Counted from the stretch's first letter, positions 1 through 12,780 are shown. The stretch: DNA of 64,000 bases from Hypericum androsaemum (GCA_963995505.1 OZ023190.1:3800516-3864515), one strand, 5' to 3'. Notes: generated by a model from the letters alone, not told the origin. A program made the numbers and translations.

Positions 1-1022
1 TACTGCTGCAGAAGGTTGTTTGCATCATGTTGATCTTATTGGGAAGCTTCTGAATTATAATATAATAGTACTCTCTCTCTCCCCCCCTCGTGAGTGCCTG
101 CTTCTGTCAGCCTGCACTTCAATGTGTTTGATCTGATACCTTTCTTCACATTGCTTTCGCGTTGGAGATTCATGTGATTATGGGTTGCGGTTTGAAGTTG
201 CTACTCAATGTTTTTGCGTTCAGGCATACTAAGAATGTATTTTCCTTTTCTTTAATGTGATTTTGGAAAGTGAGATACTAGTGTGGTTTCTAAGATCTCT
301 ATGTTCAAATAAAGCTCACCATGTGTTTCTATCCGCTGGACTACGACCAATGCCGTAGTTGATAACAATTGAAGTACTGGTGAAGCTAGGACACTATTCT
401 TGCCGCAACATTCAGTCATTATTATAATGTTGTTGCTAAGAAGGAAAATTCTTTACTTCTTTGAAGTTTGAACTAAGATCCTTCTGTTGTTGCCGTCCAA
501 ATTCTATCAAATACCAAAATCATGAAAAAACCCTTTGATTGTTTAGTCAATTTCACCAGTCTGCCACAGCTCTCTGCCCCATCACCATGGTAGTTTTGTT
601 TGGACTAATTTGGTAAACTTAAAAATGCACTTGATGAAGTTTCTCAACGGTTGTACTTAATTTAGAATAACCATGTGCATTGAATACTAAATGAGATTAC
701 GAACTTCCGGAATCGTGATTGGGACTCTGTGGAAGAATCATTCTATATCTTGGATTTTGTGGTACGATTAACTATGCTTCTTGCTTTGAAATTTCGTGGG
801 AGAATGAAATTTCCAACTGGAAACCTACTCATTTCAATGTTAGAGGCTAAGAGACATAAGGTTCTGTTGCATATTTTTTAAACCTGTTGGTTGAAGCAAC
901 AGGTGTAATTGATGAAAGGCCTCAAAGTAGGGGAAAAAAGAGTTCTTCCAATTTCTACCGAGGAAGAAGCATGATATCTGTTGTATTGCCTCTCTCTTGG
1001 ATTTGTCCTTGGCTAACAGGTA
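1..1022 (+). repeat. F-box downstream block, copy T1 (first part)
   Basis: Non-coding sequence that recurs after each F-box copy in this window. It shares a 'ctgcagaaggttg' motif, a 'ggcatactaagaatg' motif and a 'gatactagtgtggtttctaag' stretch with blocks near 17.0, 21.6, 33.1 and 33.9 kb. It is presumably the tail of an F-box module lying left of the window. The block is interrupted by copia element 1 and resumes at 6052. No intact gene is visible in it. Confidence 0.8.
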
Positions 1023-1027
1023 TTTAT

Positions 1028-1543
1028 TGTTGGGAAATAACCCACTTTCCGTGGACCCAAACAACGCAGCGAACAAGACAGGAGCAAGATCTACGAACAC
1101 AACGAGGAGATCGACCACAACTACGAATAAAGAAAACCCACAGTCAAACAAGAACAACAGATTTGGTAACCCGGTTCGATCTTAACCAATCTACGTCCGG
1201 GGGCGTACCAAGCCAGGAGATTTCACTATATCAAGCTCGATCTACACTTTGGAGCTACGCAGGCTCAACAATGGTAGTTTCTCTCTCCTCTTCTCTCTCT
1301 CTCTCTCTCTAGAAAACGTCTCTTTGTCTCTGCCAGGAAGAAGAAGACTATACAGTGACAGAGAAGCGGGTATTTATAGTGCCAACAAACTTAGGAACCA
1401 AAACACACACGCAGGGGCATTTTTGTCCACGCTTTGACAAAATTCAGGAGCTAAAACGCATACCGTTTCGGACGAGTGCACTAGTGTTACGCCTCTCGAG
1501 CTCGATCAAACATCGCCGCTCGCCTCAGGCTCCATACCCAACA
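1028..1543 (-). repeat. 3' LTR of copia element 1
   Basis: 516-bp LTR, TG...CA bounded. It contains a CT microsatellite near 1285-1312 and a TATA-like 'tatttatag' near 1371-1379. It is 7 bp longer than its partner, mainly from a short extra stretch near 1460-1470. Confidence 0.95.
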
Positions 1544-1637
1544 ATCTCCCGCCTGGAGACTGAGCTCAATTCTTGCCGCTGTTGACTTGATGACTCCCTC
1601 GTCACTCCTTCAACTCTTGGTACGCCGGGTCTTTTCT

Positions 1638-4600
1638 CTAGTTTACTAGACCCGCTGAAGCCATGTTAAGCTTCAGCTTCTCTAAGGTAACCACCTTGGT
1701 CAACATATCCGCGGGATTCACTTTCCCGTCAATCTTTTCAAGCCTTAAGATCTTCCTCTCCAAGAGATCACGTATGTAGTAATACTTCAACTCAATGTGC
1801 TTCGTCCTTGAGTGGAAGACGGGATTCTTTGCCAAGTGTATCGCACTTTGGCTATCACTGTGGAGCACACTCTCACTTTGCTCCTTCCCCAACTCCCCCA
1901 AGAAACTCTGCAACCATACCATCTCTTTACTTGCTTCCGTCACGGCCACGTACTCACTTTCCGCGGTTGACAAAGCTACTACTTTTTGTAGTCTCGAGGC
2001 CCAAGATATTGCTGTCCCTCCCAGCGTAAAGACATAACCACTTGTGCTCCTCTTCTCATCATGGTCATTGGACCCCAAGTCCGCATCACAATAGCCTAGG
2101 AGCTTCACATCTTTACCCTCAAAACAAAGACATTTCTCGGTGGTACCTCTCAAGTAGCCAAGGATCCATTTCACTGCAATCCAATGTTGCTCACCCGGAT
2201 TGCTCATGAACTTGCTCACTACTCCCACCGCGTGTGCTATGTCTGGCCTCGTACAAATCATAGCATACATCAAGCTACCCACCGCCGATGCATAGGGAGT
2301 CTTCTCCATTTTATCCTCCTCCGCCTTAGTCTTAGGCGAGTCCTTCTTGGACAATTTGAAGTGTCCAGCTAAAGGAGTCAACTTGGGGTTGGCATTTTGC
2401 ATACTGAACCTCTCCAGCACCTTCTCAATGTACTCGGCTTGTGAGAGAAATAGCTTCTCTGCAGCTCTATCTCTCTCAATCCTCATCCCAAGGACTTGCT
2501 TAGCCTCACCCAAGTCTTTCATGGCAAATCTTTCGGATAATTGCTTCTTCACCTTGCTCACCTCACTTGCACTGGTGCCTGCTATCAACATGTCATCAAC
2601 ATAAAGCAGGAGGATGATATAGCCATTATCCAGCTTCTTCATATAACAACAATGATCCGCTCCACAACGAGAAAATTCAATCTCGCGAATGAATCCATCA
2701 AACTTCTTGTACCATTGTCTTGGAGCTTGCTTCAACCCGTATAAGCTCTTCCTCAGCCTACACACAAGCTTACTGTCACTTTGCAAGAACCCCTCTGGTT
2801 GCTCCATGTAGATCTCCTCCTCTAGATCACCATGGAGAAATGCCGTCTTCACATCCATTTGCTCTAGCAATAGATCTTCAGCAGCCATCATACTTAGCAC
2901 CATCCGGATGGTGGTCATCTTCACAACAGGAGTGAAGATGTCAGTGAAGTCAATACCATGCTTCTGCTGAAATCCCTTTACAACCAGTCTTGCTTTGTAA
3001 CGTTCGGTGCCATCCGCCTCTTTCTTCACTCTATAGACCCACTTATTTTGCAGTGCTTTCTTGCCTTTGGGAAGTTGAACTAACTCCCATGTTCCATTGC
3101 TCCTCAAGGACTCAATTTTATCATCCATGGCAAGTTTCCACTTGTTCACTTGCTCACTTTCTTGAGCTTCTGCAAAATCTTTAGGTTCACCTCCATCGGT
3201 CAATAAGAGATAGAAATTTGCTGGCGAATATCTATCCGGAGATCCACGTTGTCTAGTGGACCTCCTCAATGGAACCACTGTTAGTGGTGATCTTGGCTCC
3301 ACTTCGGCCTCTTGGCCATCAAGTATTCTGCTCACACCCGAGTTTGAGATGTCTAACTCGACCACCTCACCGGTAGGATCCAGTTCATCAGCTAAATCCC
3401 CCTTGTCCTTATACATCACCTTCTCATTGAATATGACATCCCGGCTCCTCACAACCTTTCGGTTCTTCTCATCCCAAAAACGGAACCCGAACTCATCTCC
3501 TCCATATCCAATGAACGTGCACTTCTTGGACATTGCATCAAGCTTACTCCTATCACCTGCATCCACAAGGACATAGGAAACACAACCAAACACTCGTAAG
3601 AAAGTCAGATCAACCTCTTTGCCACTCCACACCTCCTTCGGTATCTCATTCCCCAAAGGAGTTGATGGCCCTCTGTTGATCAAGAATGCTGCAGTATTTA
3701 CAGCATCTGCCCAAAACATCTTCGGAAGGCCACTCTTCAACCTCATGGCCCTTGCTCTCTCATTTAGTGTTCGGTTCATCCTCTCAGCTATGCCATTTTG
3801 CTGGGGGGTCCCAGCTACTGTCTTTTCTATGTATCCCATACTTCGCACAAAAGTCTTTGAACTCTTGAAGCTCGTACTCACCACCATTATCGGACCTCAA
3901 ACACTTCACCTTGAGATTCGTCTCGTTCTCCACAAGAGCCTTCCACTTCTTGAAGGCATTGAAGGCATCAGACTTATGCTTTAGGAAGTAGACCCACACC
4001 TTCCTTGTAGAGTTATCTATGAAAGTCATGTAATACAAGGAACCACCCACGGATGCCACCGGTGCCGGTCCCCACAGATCACTGTGGACCAATTCAAGTT
4101 TCTCCGCCTTAGGAGTTCTACCGCTTCTTGAGAAGCTCACCCTCTTCTGCTTCCCAAATACACAGTCTTCACAAAGACCCACGTCCACGGTCTTTAGACC
4201 TGGTAGCTTCCCCTTTGAACAAAGCACCTGCATCCCCTTCTCACTCATGTGGCCAAGCCTACTATGCCACAGATCTGCATCATTGGTTGCTCCTACAAGA
4301 TCAATGCTTTCATGAGTGTTCCTTGTCATGTACAACGTACCTTCCTTCTCACCACGAGCCACCACTCTAGCTCCCTTGGTGATCTTCCATGTCCGACAAC
4401 CAAAGGTCACATCATACCCCTCTTCATCTAGTTGTCCCACGGAAAGCAAATTCCTTCTTAACCCAGGGATGTGTCTCACTCCCTTCAACAATAACAATGA
4501 TCCATTGGGAGTATTGATTCTCACATCTCCTTTACCCACATTTTGCAATGGCTCATCATCAGCTAGATAAACCTTGCCAAATTCTCCTGGGGTATACAAA

Positions 4601-5508
4601 TCCATTATCCCCTTGTCGCTACAAGAGTGAAATGATGCTCCTGAATCCAATACCCAAGCCTCCAATGGGCTACTAATACTCAAGATCAATGCATCCCCGT
4701 GGTCCTCTGTTATTGCATTTGCCGACTTGTCCTCCTTCTTCGGTGCCTTGCATTGGGTTCTAAAGTGGCCAAACTTCTCACAATTCCAACATTTAATAGA
4801 ACTCATGTCCCTCTTCGAACCATCCTTCGATTTGGACTTGGACCTGCTCCGGTCCTTCTTCCCCTTCCACTTAGATTCAGACCTCCCTCTATTGCTAGCA
4901 TTCAAAGCCGAACCCGAGGCTACTCCGGACTCTTTCCTACGAATCTCCTCACTCATAATTAAGTCCCTCACCTCATCCAACTTGAGTACCACCTTCCCCG
5001 CCGAGGCACTCACCGCCGTGACTGTGCCATTCCAACTATCGGGTAAGGAACTTAGCAAAATTAGAGCTTGTACCTCATCATCGAAGTCAATCTTCACCGA
5101 GCTCAAAGAAGCAATGGTCCCATTGAACTCGTGGAGGTGTACCGATACCGAGGTACTCTCCGCCATCTTAAGGTTGAAGAGCTTCCTCATTAAGTGAACA
5201 TTGTTGGCCGCCGATGGCTTCTCGTACATCTCGGACAACGTCTCCAACATCTCCTTCGTGGTCTTTGACTTTACTGTGTACAAGGCCACGTTCCTAGACA
5301 AAGACAAGCACACCACGCTCATCGCTTTTCGATCTAGGAGCTTCCACTCCTCTTCCTTCATGTCCTCAGGCTTCTTCCCATCAAGCGGCAAGTGCAAATC
5401 TTTGCCATACAAGTAGTCCTCTACTTGCATCTTCCAGAAGCCATAGTCGACGCCATCGAACTTCTCCACGGGCGATCTCACATCACCCATCGTGATTGCT
5501 CCCACCAC
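1638..5508 (-). pseudogene. copia element 1 gag-pol polyprotein, one frameshift
   Basis: Two overlapping reading frames together cover the whole polyprotein. The first (5508 down to 3784) carries an N-terminal gag region, a CCHC knuckle (CWNCEKFGHFRTQC), the protease motif LDSGASFH, and the integrase HHCC zinc-binding region with the first catalytic Asp (DLWGP). The second (3887 down to 1638) carries the rest of integrase (TPQQNGIAERMNRT), the RT motifs [12 protein letters not shown] and YVDDMLIAG, and RNase H (TAESEYVAV). The frame changes within about 3815-3850, just before the conserved GTPQQNG motif, consistent with a single-base indel. There is no other break, so the copy is recently dead. 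The closest recognised family is TNT1-type copia. The upstream start at 5508 is the first ATG after the primer-binding site. Confidence 0.93.
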
Positions 5509-5537
5509 GCCCTAAACCCGGGTGCTCTGATACCAGT

Positions 5538-6046
5538 TGTTGGGAAATAACCCACTTTCCGTGGACCCAAACAACGCAGCGAACAAGACAGGAGCAAGAT
5601 CTACGAACACAACGAGGAGATCGACCACAACTACGAATAAAGAAAACCCACAGTCAAACAAGAACAACAGATTTGGTAACCCGGTTTGATCTTAACCAAT
5701 CTACGTCCGGGGGCGTACCAAGCCAGGAGATTTCACTATATCAAGCTCGATCTACACTTTGGAGCTACGCAGGCTCAACAATGGTAGTTTCTCTCTCCTC
5801 TTCTCTCTCTCTCTCTCTCTCTAGAAAACGTCTCTCTGTCTCTGCCAAGAAGAAGAAGACTATACAGTGACAGAGAAGCGGGTATTTATAGTGCCAACAA
5901 ACTTAGGAACCAAAACACACACGCAGGGGCATTTTTGTCCACGCTTTGGCAAAATTTAGGAGCTGAAACGCGTAACGAGTGTACTAGTGTTACGCCTCTC
6001 GAGCTCGATCAAACATCGCCGCTCGCCTCAGGCTCCATACCCAACA
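5538..6046 (-). repeat. 5' LTR of copia element 1
   Basis: 509-bp LTR, followed on the minus strand by the Met-tRNA primer-binding site. It has the same TG...CA ends as the 3' LTR. Confidence 0.95.
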
Positions 6047-6051
6047 TTTAT

Positions 6052-6750
6052 TATGATTCTCATGAAAAGGAAATTAAGTTTCTGAATGAGTGCCATCTTG
6101 AAATGTTCTCTCAGTACTGGTGTTGGTGCGAGAATGATCTGCAGGGAATGTGTACTTTTTTGGATGCAAGATCTCAACTGGACAGAATTATGTGCCATCT
6201 GAACATCATTGGGGAAATATTTTCAGGGATGAGATGCAAATGAAGATCATACTGATTCCAGGATCAAGCGTGGAAGGTTTACAAGAAAAGTTACAGCACC
6301 TCGCGAACCAGGAACACCTCATGCCTTTGCATTGCCTCTTTGTGTAGTAAGGTTCAGAGATCATTAGTCACTCTTGGAATCTTGAAAGCTTTATTAACAT
6401 TCGGGCCCCTTGTGGATTGCCTCGAATTCTGTTCACTGAAGAACTAAACATACTGAAGTGGAGTTTCATGTTGTGAGGGAGAAGTTCCAAGTCCCAACCA
6501 AGGAGATTGTCACCCCTTGATCAACTTACTCATAAGTGTACCAGCTGGCAACTTCACTCAACCTTGTCAAATTTCCAGCCGAAGCTGGAACTAAATGATT
6601 TATACTGTCCTACCCACTTGAGAACTGAATCTACTGATGTAATCTTCCTTACTTTTCTTGGTTGATCTGTATGTTGTTCATGATACTAGACATAGCTGCA
6701 GTACATCTTCTGTGTTCCTAGAATGCCAATTTTCCCGGTGTCATGATACG
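6052..6750 (+). repeat. F-box downstream block, copy T1 (second part)
   Basis: Resumes exactly where T1 was interrupted. The 'tatgattctcatgaaaagg' motif and the following roughly 650 bp match copies near 17.64, 22.36 and 34.59 kb. It ends in the 'ccaattttcccggtg' motif also found at about 18.29 and 35.19 kb. After that it is joined abruptly to the truncated F-box pseudogene. Confidence 0.8.
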
Positions 6751-7338
6751 AAAGTAGGGGTTTTAAAACAGGAAGGGTCCTATTTCGTCAAACCCCAGCG
6801 ACCAAGTCTCCCACGTCAGCTGAGAAGATTGCAGGGAATGAAGACTTACTGAACGAGATCCTGGTACGCCTTCCGGTGAGGTCTTTTATAAGGTTCAAGT
6901 GCGTCTCCAAGCCTTGGCTTCTCCTCATTTTGAGCTCTTTCTTCTCACACACACACAACAGCAAGAACTTCGGTTCCCTTCCTATTTCAGGTCTCATTTT
7001 TCCCAACTCAACCGGCTATGATTTTGTTGGACGTCTGGAATATCCGCCTTCTCTTGCATTCATGAAAAAACTAGAATCATATGTTAAGAGTAACCCACTC
7101 TTGCAACGGGCTTATACTCTATTCCACCAAAACCTTTAGTGAATTACAATATCTGGTTGATTACTACATTTGCAATCCGACCACAAAGAAGTTCTCATCT
7201 ATTCCACCTCCTCCTTTTGGCTGATGATCATGATTCCCTCTGCGAGTTTGGTATTAACCTCGTTTTCGATCCTACAAGGTCGTCGCATTTCAAAGTTGTA
7301 TATTTTACCTCGGTGATCGAACCAAATAATAGGCTTTC

Positions 7339-7643
7339 TGTTGTGATTAAAGCAAGAAATCTAATCAATTGAACAATGACAAAGCTTAACTTTATTGATT
7401 GAACTAGTATCCTTTTATAGAATAAGGATGATAACAAGATTGAGATCAAAACTGATGATAATTTAAGCTTTATCTATGAATAAAACAGAATAAATCTAAT
7501 CACTTGTGCTTATCGATTGCAACAAGTTTAACAAGCATAATTGAAAACAAACTCCTACAACTAGCTAAGAAAAAGAAAAGAAACGTGCAGCTTCAGAATT
7601 GATGATGATCATTGAGCTGCAGAATTGATCACCACCAACAACA
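7339..7643 (-). repeat. 3' LTR of copia element 2
   Basis: 305 bp, same length as its partner at 11559-11863. Next to it on the internal side is the purine-rich tract (minus strand CAAGGAGGAG). Confidence 0.95.
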
Positions 7644-7654
7644 CTCCTCCTTGA

Positions 7655-10600
7655 TCAATGGCTGCAGACACCTAAAGCCTTCCTCAATTCTTCAAATCGG
7701 CTTGTAGGAAGTGGCTTAGTGAACACGTCTACAATCTGATCATTTGTCGAGCAATATACCAAATTAATTTCTCCACTCTTCTGCACTTCTCTGAGAAAAT
7801 ACAGCTTGATGTTGAAGTGTTTGGTCTTGCCATGAAACACTGAGTTGTTACTGATTGCAATAGCAGACATATTGTCAACAAGAATCTTCGTGCTTCCTTC
7901 TTGATTAACATGCAAATCAACCAGCAATTTTCTCAGCCAAATTGCTTGATTCACAGCAGCTGTTGCTGCAATGAATTCGGCTTCTGCAGTCGATTGAGCT
8001 ACAATTTCTTGCTTCTTGGAACTCCAAGAAAACATCCCTGAGCCAAGAGTAAAGCAATAACCTGATGTGCTCTTCATATCATCAACTGAGCCAGCCCAAT
8101 CACTGTCAGAAAAACCATGGAAATCAAGCTCATGATTAAGCTTGAATAGAACTCCATAATCAGTGGCTCCCTTCACATATCTCAGCACTCTTTTTGCAGC
8201 TTTGAAGTGCTCTTCACTGGAATTGTGCAGAAATCTTGACAGAACACTCACAGCTTGCAAGATATCAGGTCTTGTAGCTGTTAAATACATCAAACAGCCA
8301 ACTAAGCTCCTGTACAGACCTTCATCTATCTTTTCAGCTCCATCTTCTTTGCACAGCTTATCTTTCTGGTTCATAGGAGTGCTTATCTCCTTACAATTCT
8401 CCATGCTGAACTTCTTCAAGATCTCTCTGGCATACTTCTTTTGACAGATGAAGATGCCATGATTGTTTTGCTTCACTTCCATGCCAAGAAAGAAGGACAT
8501 TGCTCCCAAATCTATCATCTGGAAGACCTTCATCATCTCCTCCTTAAACTAATCAATTAAGTCCACATTGCTTCCTGTTACAAGAAGATCATCCACATAC
8601 ACTGAAACAATCAAAATCTCAGCTTCAGCTTTCTTGATGTAGAGTGTAGGTTCACTTAGACTTCTAATGAAACCAGCATTGATTAAGTGATCATCAATTC
8701 TGGTGTACCATGCTCTTGGAGCTTGCTTAAGTCCATATAAGGCTTTTTGCAACAAGTAAACCTTATCTTCTTCACCTTTCACAGCAAATCCTTCAGGCTG
8801 ATCCATAAATATCTCCTCTTGTAGATGACCATTCAGAAATGCAGACTTGACATCGAGTTGGAAAACTTTCTAACCTCTCTGAGCTGCTAGAGCAAGCAGA
8901 AGTCTGATTGTGTCAAGCCTAGCAACTGGAGCAAAAGTTTCACAGAAATCCACTCCATATTCTTGTGCATACCCTTTTACAACTAATCTGGCCTTGTGCT
9001 TGTTAATTGTGCCATCTGCATTCAGCTTTGTTCTGAATACCCACTTCACACCAATCACCTTCTTGTGATCTGGTTTGGGAACAAGCTGCCAGGTCTGATT
9101 AGCCTCAATCATGTGAAGCTCCTCCTGCATTGCTGCCATCCAGTTTGAATCCAGCTTTGCTGAATTGAAGTCTGCAGGTTCAAGAATAGCATCATTTCCT
9201 CTTTCATAGATTTCTGACAGAGACCTTGTTCCTCTGACAGGATGATCATCTATATCTGCTGCAATTAGAGGACCTGGAGCCGAATCTTCATTCCAGTTCC
9301 ATTGCTGTTCCTCCACAAACTTGACATCTCTGCTTATTATGATCTTATCAAATTCAGGTTGATAGATTCTGTAAGCCTTTGAAACTAAACTGTATCCCAT
9401 GAAGATTCCGGCTTCTGCTTTCTTGTCGAGCTTGTCTCTCTTCATACTAGGAACACAAGTGAAGCACACACAGCCAAACACTTTCAGATTTTGAATGATG
9501 GGTTTGTAGCCATACCAAATCTGAAAAGGAGTTTTGCCTTCTAGAGCTCTTGTGGGTAACCTGTTCAGCAAGAACACTGCTGTGTTTGCGGCTTCAGCCC
9601 AGAATTTCTTAGGCAATTCCTTGTCATGAAGCATACATCTGACCATTTCAACTATGGTTCTGTTCTTTCTCTCACTTACTCCATTCTGCTGAGGAGTATA
9701 AGGTGTTGTTAGCTGATGTTCAATGCCAGCTTCTTCGCAGAACAGATTGAACTTGCTGGAAGTGTACTCCTTCCCATTATCAGATCTTACAGCTTGTATC
9801 TTGCTGTTGATTTGATTTTCAGTCAGTGCTTTGAACTTCCAGAAGACATCTGCAACTTCAGACTTGAACTTCATGAAATAAATCCAGCACATTCTGCTAA
9901 AGTCATCTATGAAGATGATGAAATATCTGCTTCCTTTCAGAGATGGCTCTGGTAGAGGTCCACACACATCAGTGTGAATCAGCTGCAATTTTCTTGAAGC
10001 TCTGCTGGTTGCTTGAGGAAAGGAGGTCCTGGTTTGCTTCCCAAACTGACAAGCTTTGCAATTTGAAATCTGCTCTTCAAGAGTTGGAATTCCAATGACA
10101 AGGTCATTCTTCTTCATCTGCAGAACAGCAGCATGATTGAAGTGACCCAATCTCTTGTGCCAGAGTTCAGTAGTGGTCATTGTGTTCATGACAGCAGCTT
10201 GTTCTAGCTCCATCAGATTCAAGGAGAAGGTCTTTCCTTTCATTTTTACTTGGAAGAGTGTAGCACCATCTTCATCCTTGATCAGACATTCCCTGTCTTT
10301 GAACACAACTTTGAAGTTCTTCTCGAGTAATTGACCAACACTGAGAAAATTCTGACTGATATCAGGAACATATAGAACATCGTGAATCAATCTTGTGCCT
10401 TTGTAACTTTCAACAGCAATTGTTCCTTTTCCTTTGACCGGAATAAATTCTCCATTTCCAACTCTCACTTGTGAAATCACTGACCTATTGAGCTCCTTAA
10501 ACAACTCAATATCATGAGTCATGTGATTTGTGCAGCCACTATCAATCAACCATGTTTCATTTGCAGTGGTTGCAGTGAAACAAGAGACTTCAAACAATTG

Positions 10601-11512
10601 ATCTTCCTTCTCACCTGCAATCTGAGCTTCCCCTTGTTGCAGAGGTTCTTTGCAGATCCTTGCAATATGGCCCATCTTGTTGCATTTGTTGCATCTTACA
10701 TCTGGTCTTCTCCAGCATCTGCAAGGAGGATGGCCTTGCTTTCCACAGTGTGAACATGGTGGGTAATCAGGCTTATCAGAGCTCTCTCTCTTGCTTTGAG
10801 CTTGATTTTCAGAAGATTTCTTCCAGTTCTTCTTCTTCCCCTTATTGCCTGATTGCACCTTTGCTGGCAGTGCTCCTTCTGTAGTGCTTTCAAGCCTCAT
10901 GGATCTTCTCTGCTTCTGTGCTTGTAGAACATTTAGGACTTCTGCCAGTGTGATCTTATTTAGATCCTTTGAATTCTCCATGGAAGCAATTGAAGGTTCA
11001 AATCTTTCTGGAATTGTAACCAGAATCTTTTGAACGATTCTTGAATCTGTGAATTCAGCTCCATATAACCTCACCTGGTTCACAATGCAGAGAAGTCTGT
11101 CAGAATAGTCTTTGATCGATTCTGACTCCTTCATCCTTTGCATCTCAAATTCTCTAACCAGATTCAGCACTCGCATTCCTTTGATTTTCTCATCTCCTTC
11201 ATATTCTTTCTTGAGAAAATCCCAGATCGCCTTTGCTGATGTCAGAGTCATTATCCTGGTGAAGATTGAACTCGAAACTGAATTGAACAAGGTCGCCTTT
11301 GCCTTCAGTTTTCTTTGTTTTCTCTCTGAATGATACTTGACTTGTGCCATCGTGAGATTATCTGGAAGTGGAGCAACAACATAATCCACTTCAATCGCAT
11401 CCCACAGATCACAAGCTTCAAGATACGATTGCATACGAATTGCCCAGACTTGATAATTTTCACCATCGAAGGCTGGAGCAGACATTGCAGAGAAAGAGAA
11501 CTCAGATTGCAT
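7655..11512 (-). pseudogene. copia element 2 gag-pol polyprotein with two in-frame TAG codons
   Basis: One continuous frame from 11512 down to 7655, broken only by TAG at 8870-8872 and TAG at 8549-8551; there is no frameshift. Domains in order: UBN2-type gag (FDGENYQVWAIRM), cysteine clusters CSHCGKQGH and CNKCNKMGHIARIC, protease WLIDSGCTNHM, gag-pre-integrase/HHCC (LWHKRLGHF), integrase catalytic region with DVCGP, DNGKEY and TPQQNGVSERKNRT, RT with [12 protein letters not shown] and YVDDLLVTG, and RNase H (STAEAEFIAA). Both stops fall in RT, one before LYGLKQAP and one just after YVDDLL. The copy therefore cannot make full pol without readthrough, although every catalytic motif is visible. 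Confidence 0.94.
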
Positions 11513-11558
11513 CTTGTTTGATCACAGATCCCTTAAGATAATAGCTCTGATACCAATT

Positions 11559-11863
11559 TGTTGCGATTAAAGCAAGAAATCTAATCAATTAAACAATGGC
11601 AAAGCTTAACTTTATTGATTGAACTAGTATCCTTTTATAGAATAAGGATGATTACAAGATTGAGATCAAAACTGATGATAATTTAAGCTTTATCTATGAA
11701 TAAAACAGAATAAATCTAATCACTTGTGCTTATCAATTGCAACAAGTTTAACAAGCATAATTGAAAATAAACTCCTACAACTAGCTAAGAAAAAGAAAAG
11801 AAACGTGCAGCTTCAGAATTGATGATGGTCATTGAGCTGCAGAATTGATCACCACCAACAACA
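11559..11863 (-). repeat. 5' LTR of copia element 2
   Basis: 305-bp LTR followed on the minus strand by the Met-tRNA primer-binding site. Its right end abuts the second copy of the 'ctttc' duplication. Confidence 0.95.
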
Positions 11864-12604
11864 CTTTCCCTGGATCCTTGCACTTACTCCACTCATGTGT
11901 ACTCCTCGAATTCTCAATCATGGTCCTCTATTGAAACTCCTGAAAGAGAATTCTTACATTCTGCTCTCCATAATGGTGTCTTGTGCAATGGCTCCCTACA
12001 CTGGCTCTGGTTTGACCAATGGAAGTTGATCCGCTTTGAAGTGGATGAACAACGCTTCAACACCATTACCATGAACGTGGACAGTTATCTCATAGGCAGA
12101 CGTAATAAAGATGATTCCATCCATCTCTGGCAGTGCAAGGGGAAACTCTACCTTGTGCAGGAAGTGGTATTATCTAATGTCCCAGCAGATATGGTTGTCT
12201 ATGAAATGGGGAATGACTGCTCTGAGTGGCTCGTCAAATACATGGTTAAATTTCACGATGCGATTTCGGGAATAGATACACATGACTACGTTGATGGCGA
12301 CGAGTATGAAGAGGTATGTACCTACACCATTCTTGAAGCCTTTGGAGGACAAAAGGATGACGGTGATGACGACATGTGGCTGCTAGTAAAGTTGGAATGC
12401 CCCATTCTTGAACCGGATGTCTTACTATATGGTATCAAGGAAAAGACTACAACAAGAGTGCTCTTCTCTGGCTCTGAAGAAGAGGCTCAACCATATGTAG
12501 AAATTCGTTTTTTTTTTGTCTGGCATATGTAGAGAGTCTAAGTTCAGTAATTTAATCAAATTGTATGCTTTAACTTGTTGCTAACTTTCAATTTGGTTAA
12601 TCCA

Positions 12605-12780
12605 TGCATCTGATATACTTTGAAGTGGACAAACAACGTTTCAACATCATTACCATGCAAGAGGACAATTGTCTGAAAGCCACTTTTATTATGAGATTTC
12701 GCCCTATCTCGGGCAATTTAAGGGGAAACTCTACCTTGTAGCCGGAGAATCTCATTCCTCGACTTGTGTGGCTGTTTATA
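12605..12780 (+). pseudogene. F-box/FBA 3' remnant
   Basis: Right after the 3' end of F-box pseudogene 1 the sequence again reads like the middle of an FBA domain (YFEVDKQRFN, then a CKGKLYLV-like segment with stops). It matches the region around 19670-19800 of the intact gene. It is a partial second copy, probably left by unequal exchange or a small tandem duplication. No open frame survives. Confidence 0.7.

Larger units (their letters stand above)
1028..6046 (-). mobile_element. Ty1/copia LTR retrotransposon, element 1 (5.0 kb)
   Basis: Complete element on the minus strand. LTRs lie at 1028-1543 and 5538-6046; both begin TGTTGGG and end CCAACA as read on the plus strand. A 5-bp target-site duplication 'tttat' flanks it (1023-1027 and 6047-6051). 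The primer-binding site (minus strand TGGTATCAGAGC, about 5524-5535) adjoins the 5' LTR and fits initiator-Met tRNA. A purine-rich tract (minus strand GGCGGGAGAT, 1544-1553) adjoins the 3' LTR. Domain order is gag, protease, integrase, reverse transcriptase, RNase H, hence copia and not gypsy. The LTRs differ by substitutions, a roughly 9-base indel and CT-repeat length, so the insertion is not brand new. It sits inside downstream block T1. Confidence 0.97.
7339..11863 (-). mobile_element. Ty1/copia LTR retrotransposon, element 2 (4.5 kb), inside F-box pseudogene 1
   Basis: Minus-strand element with 305-bp LTRs at 7339-7643 and 11559-11863, bounded TGTTG...CAACA. The target-site duplication 'ctttc' is at 7334-7338 and 11864-11868. 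The primer-binding site (minus strand TGGTATCAGAGC, about 11545-11556) and a purine-rich tract next to 7644 are in place. I count about seven differences between the LTRs (roughly 2%), so this insertion looks younger than element 1. The family differs from element 1: other LTR sequence, and a longer gag with two zinc-knuckle-like clusters. Confidence 0.97.
6799..12560 (+). pseudogene. F-box/FBA pseudogene 1, split by copia element 2
   Basis: Homology to the intact gene at 18.8 kb begins in 'gaccaagtctccca', so the ATG, the basic N-terminus and the promoter are missing. The F-box helix region (NEILVRLPVRSFIRFKCVSKPW) is readable from about 6840. A frameshift lies between about 7075 and 7110, where the frame drifts off the conserved CNGLILCST segment. 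Copia element 2 interrupts the FBA region at 7338/7339. The gene resumes at 11864 with the SWSSIE, NGSLHWLWFDQWKLIRFEVDEQRF and CKGKLYLVQE segments. The 3' end carries an extra T-run insertion after PYVE, so it stops out of register. At least three independent lesions: dead. Confidence 0.93.
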
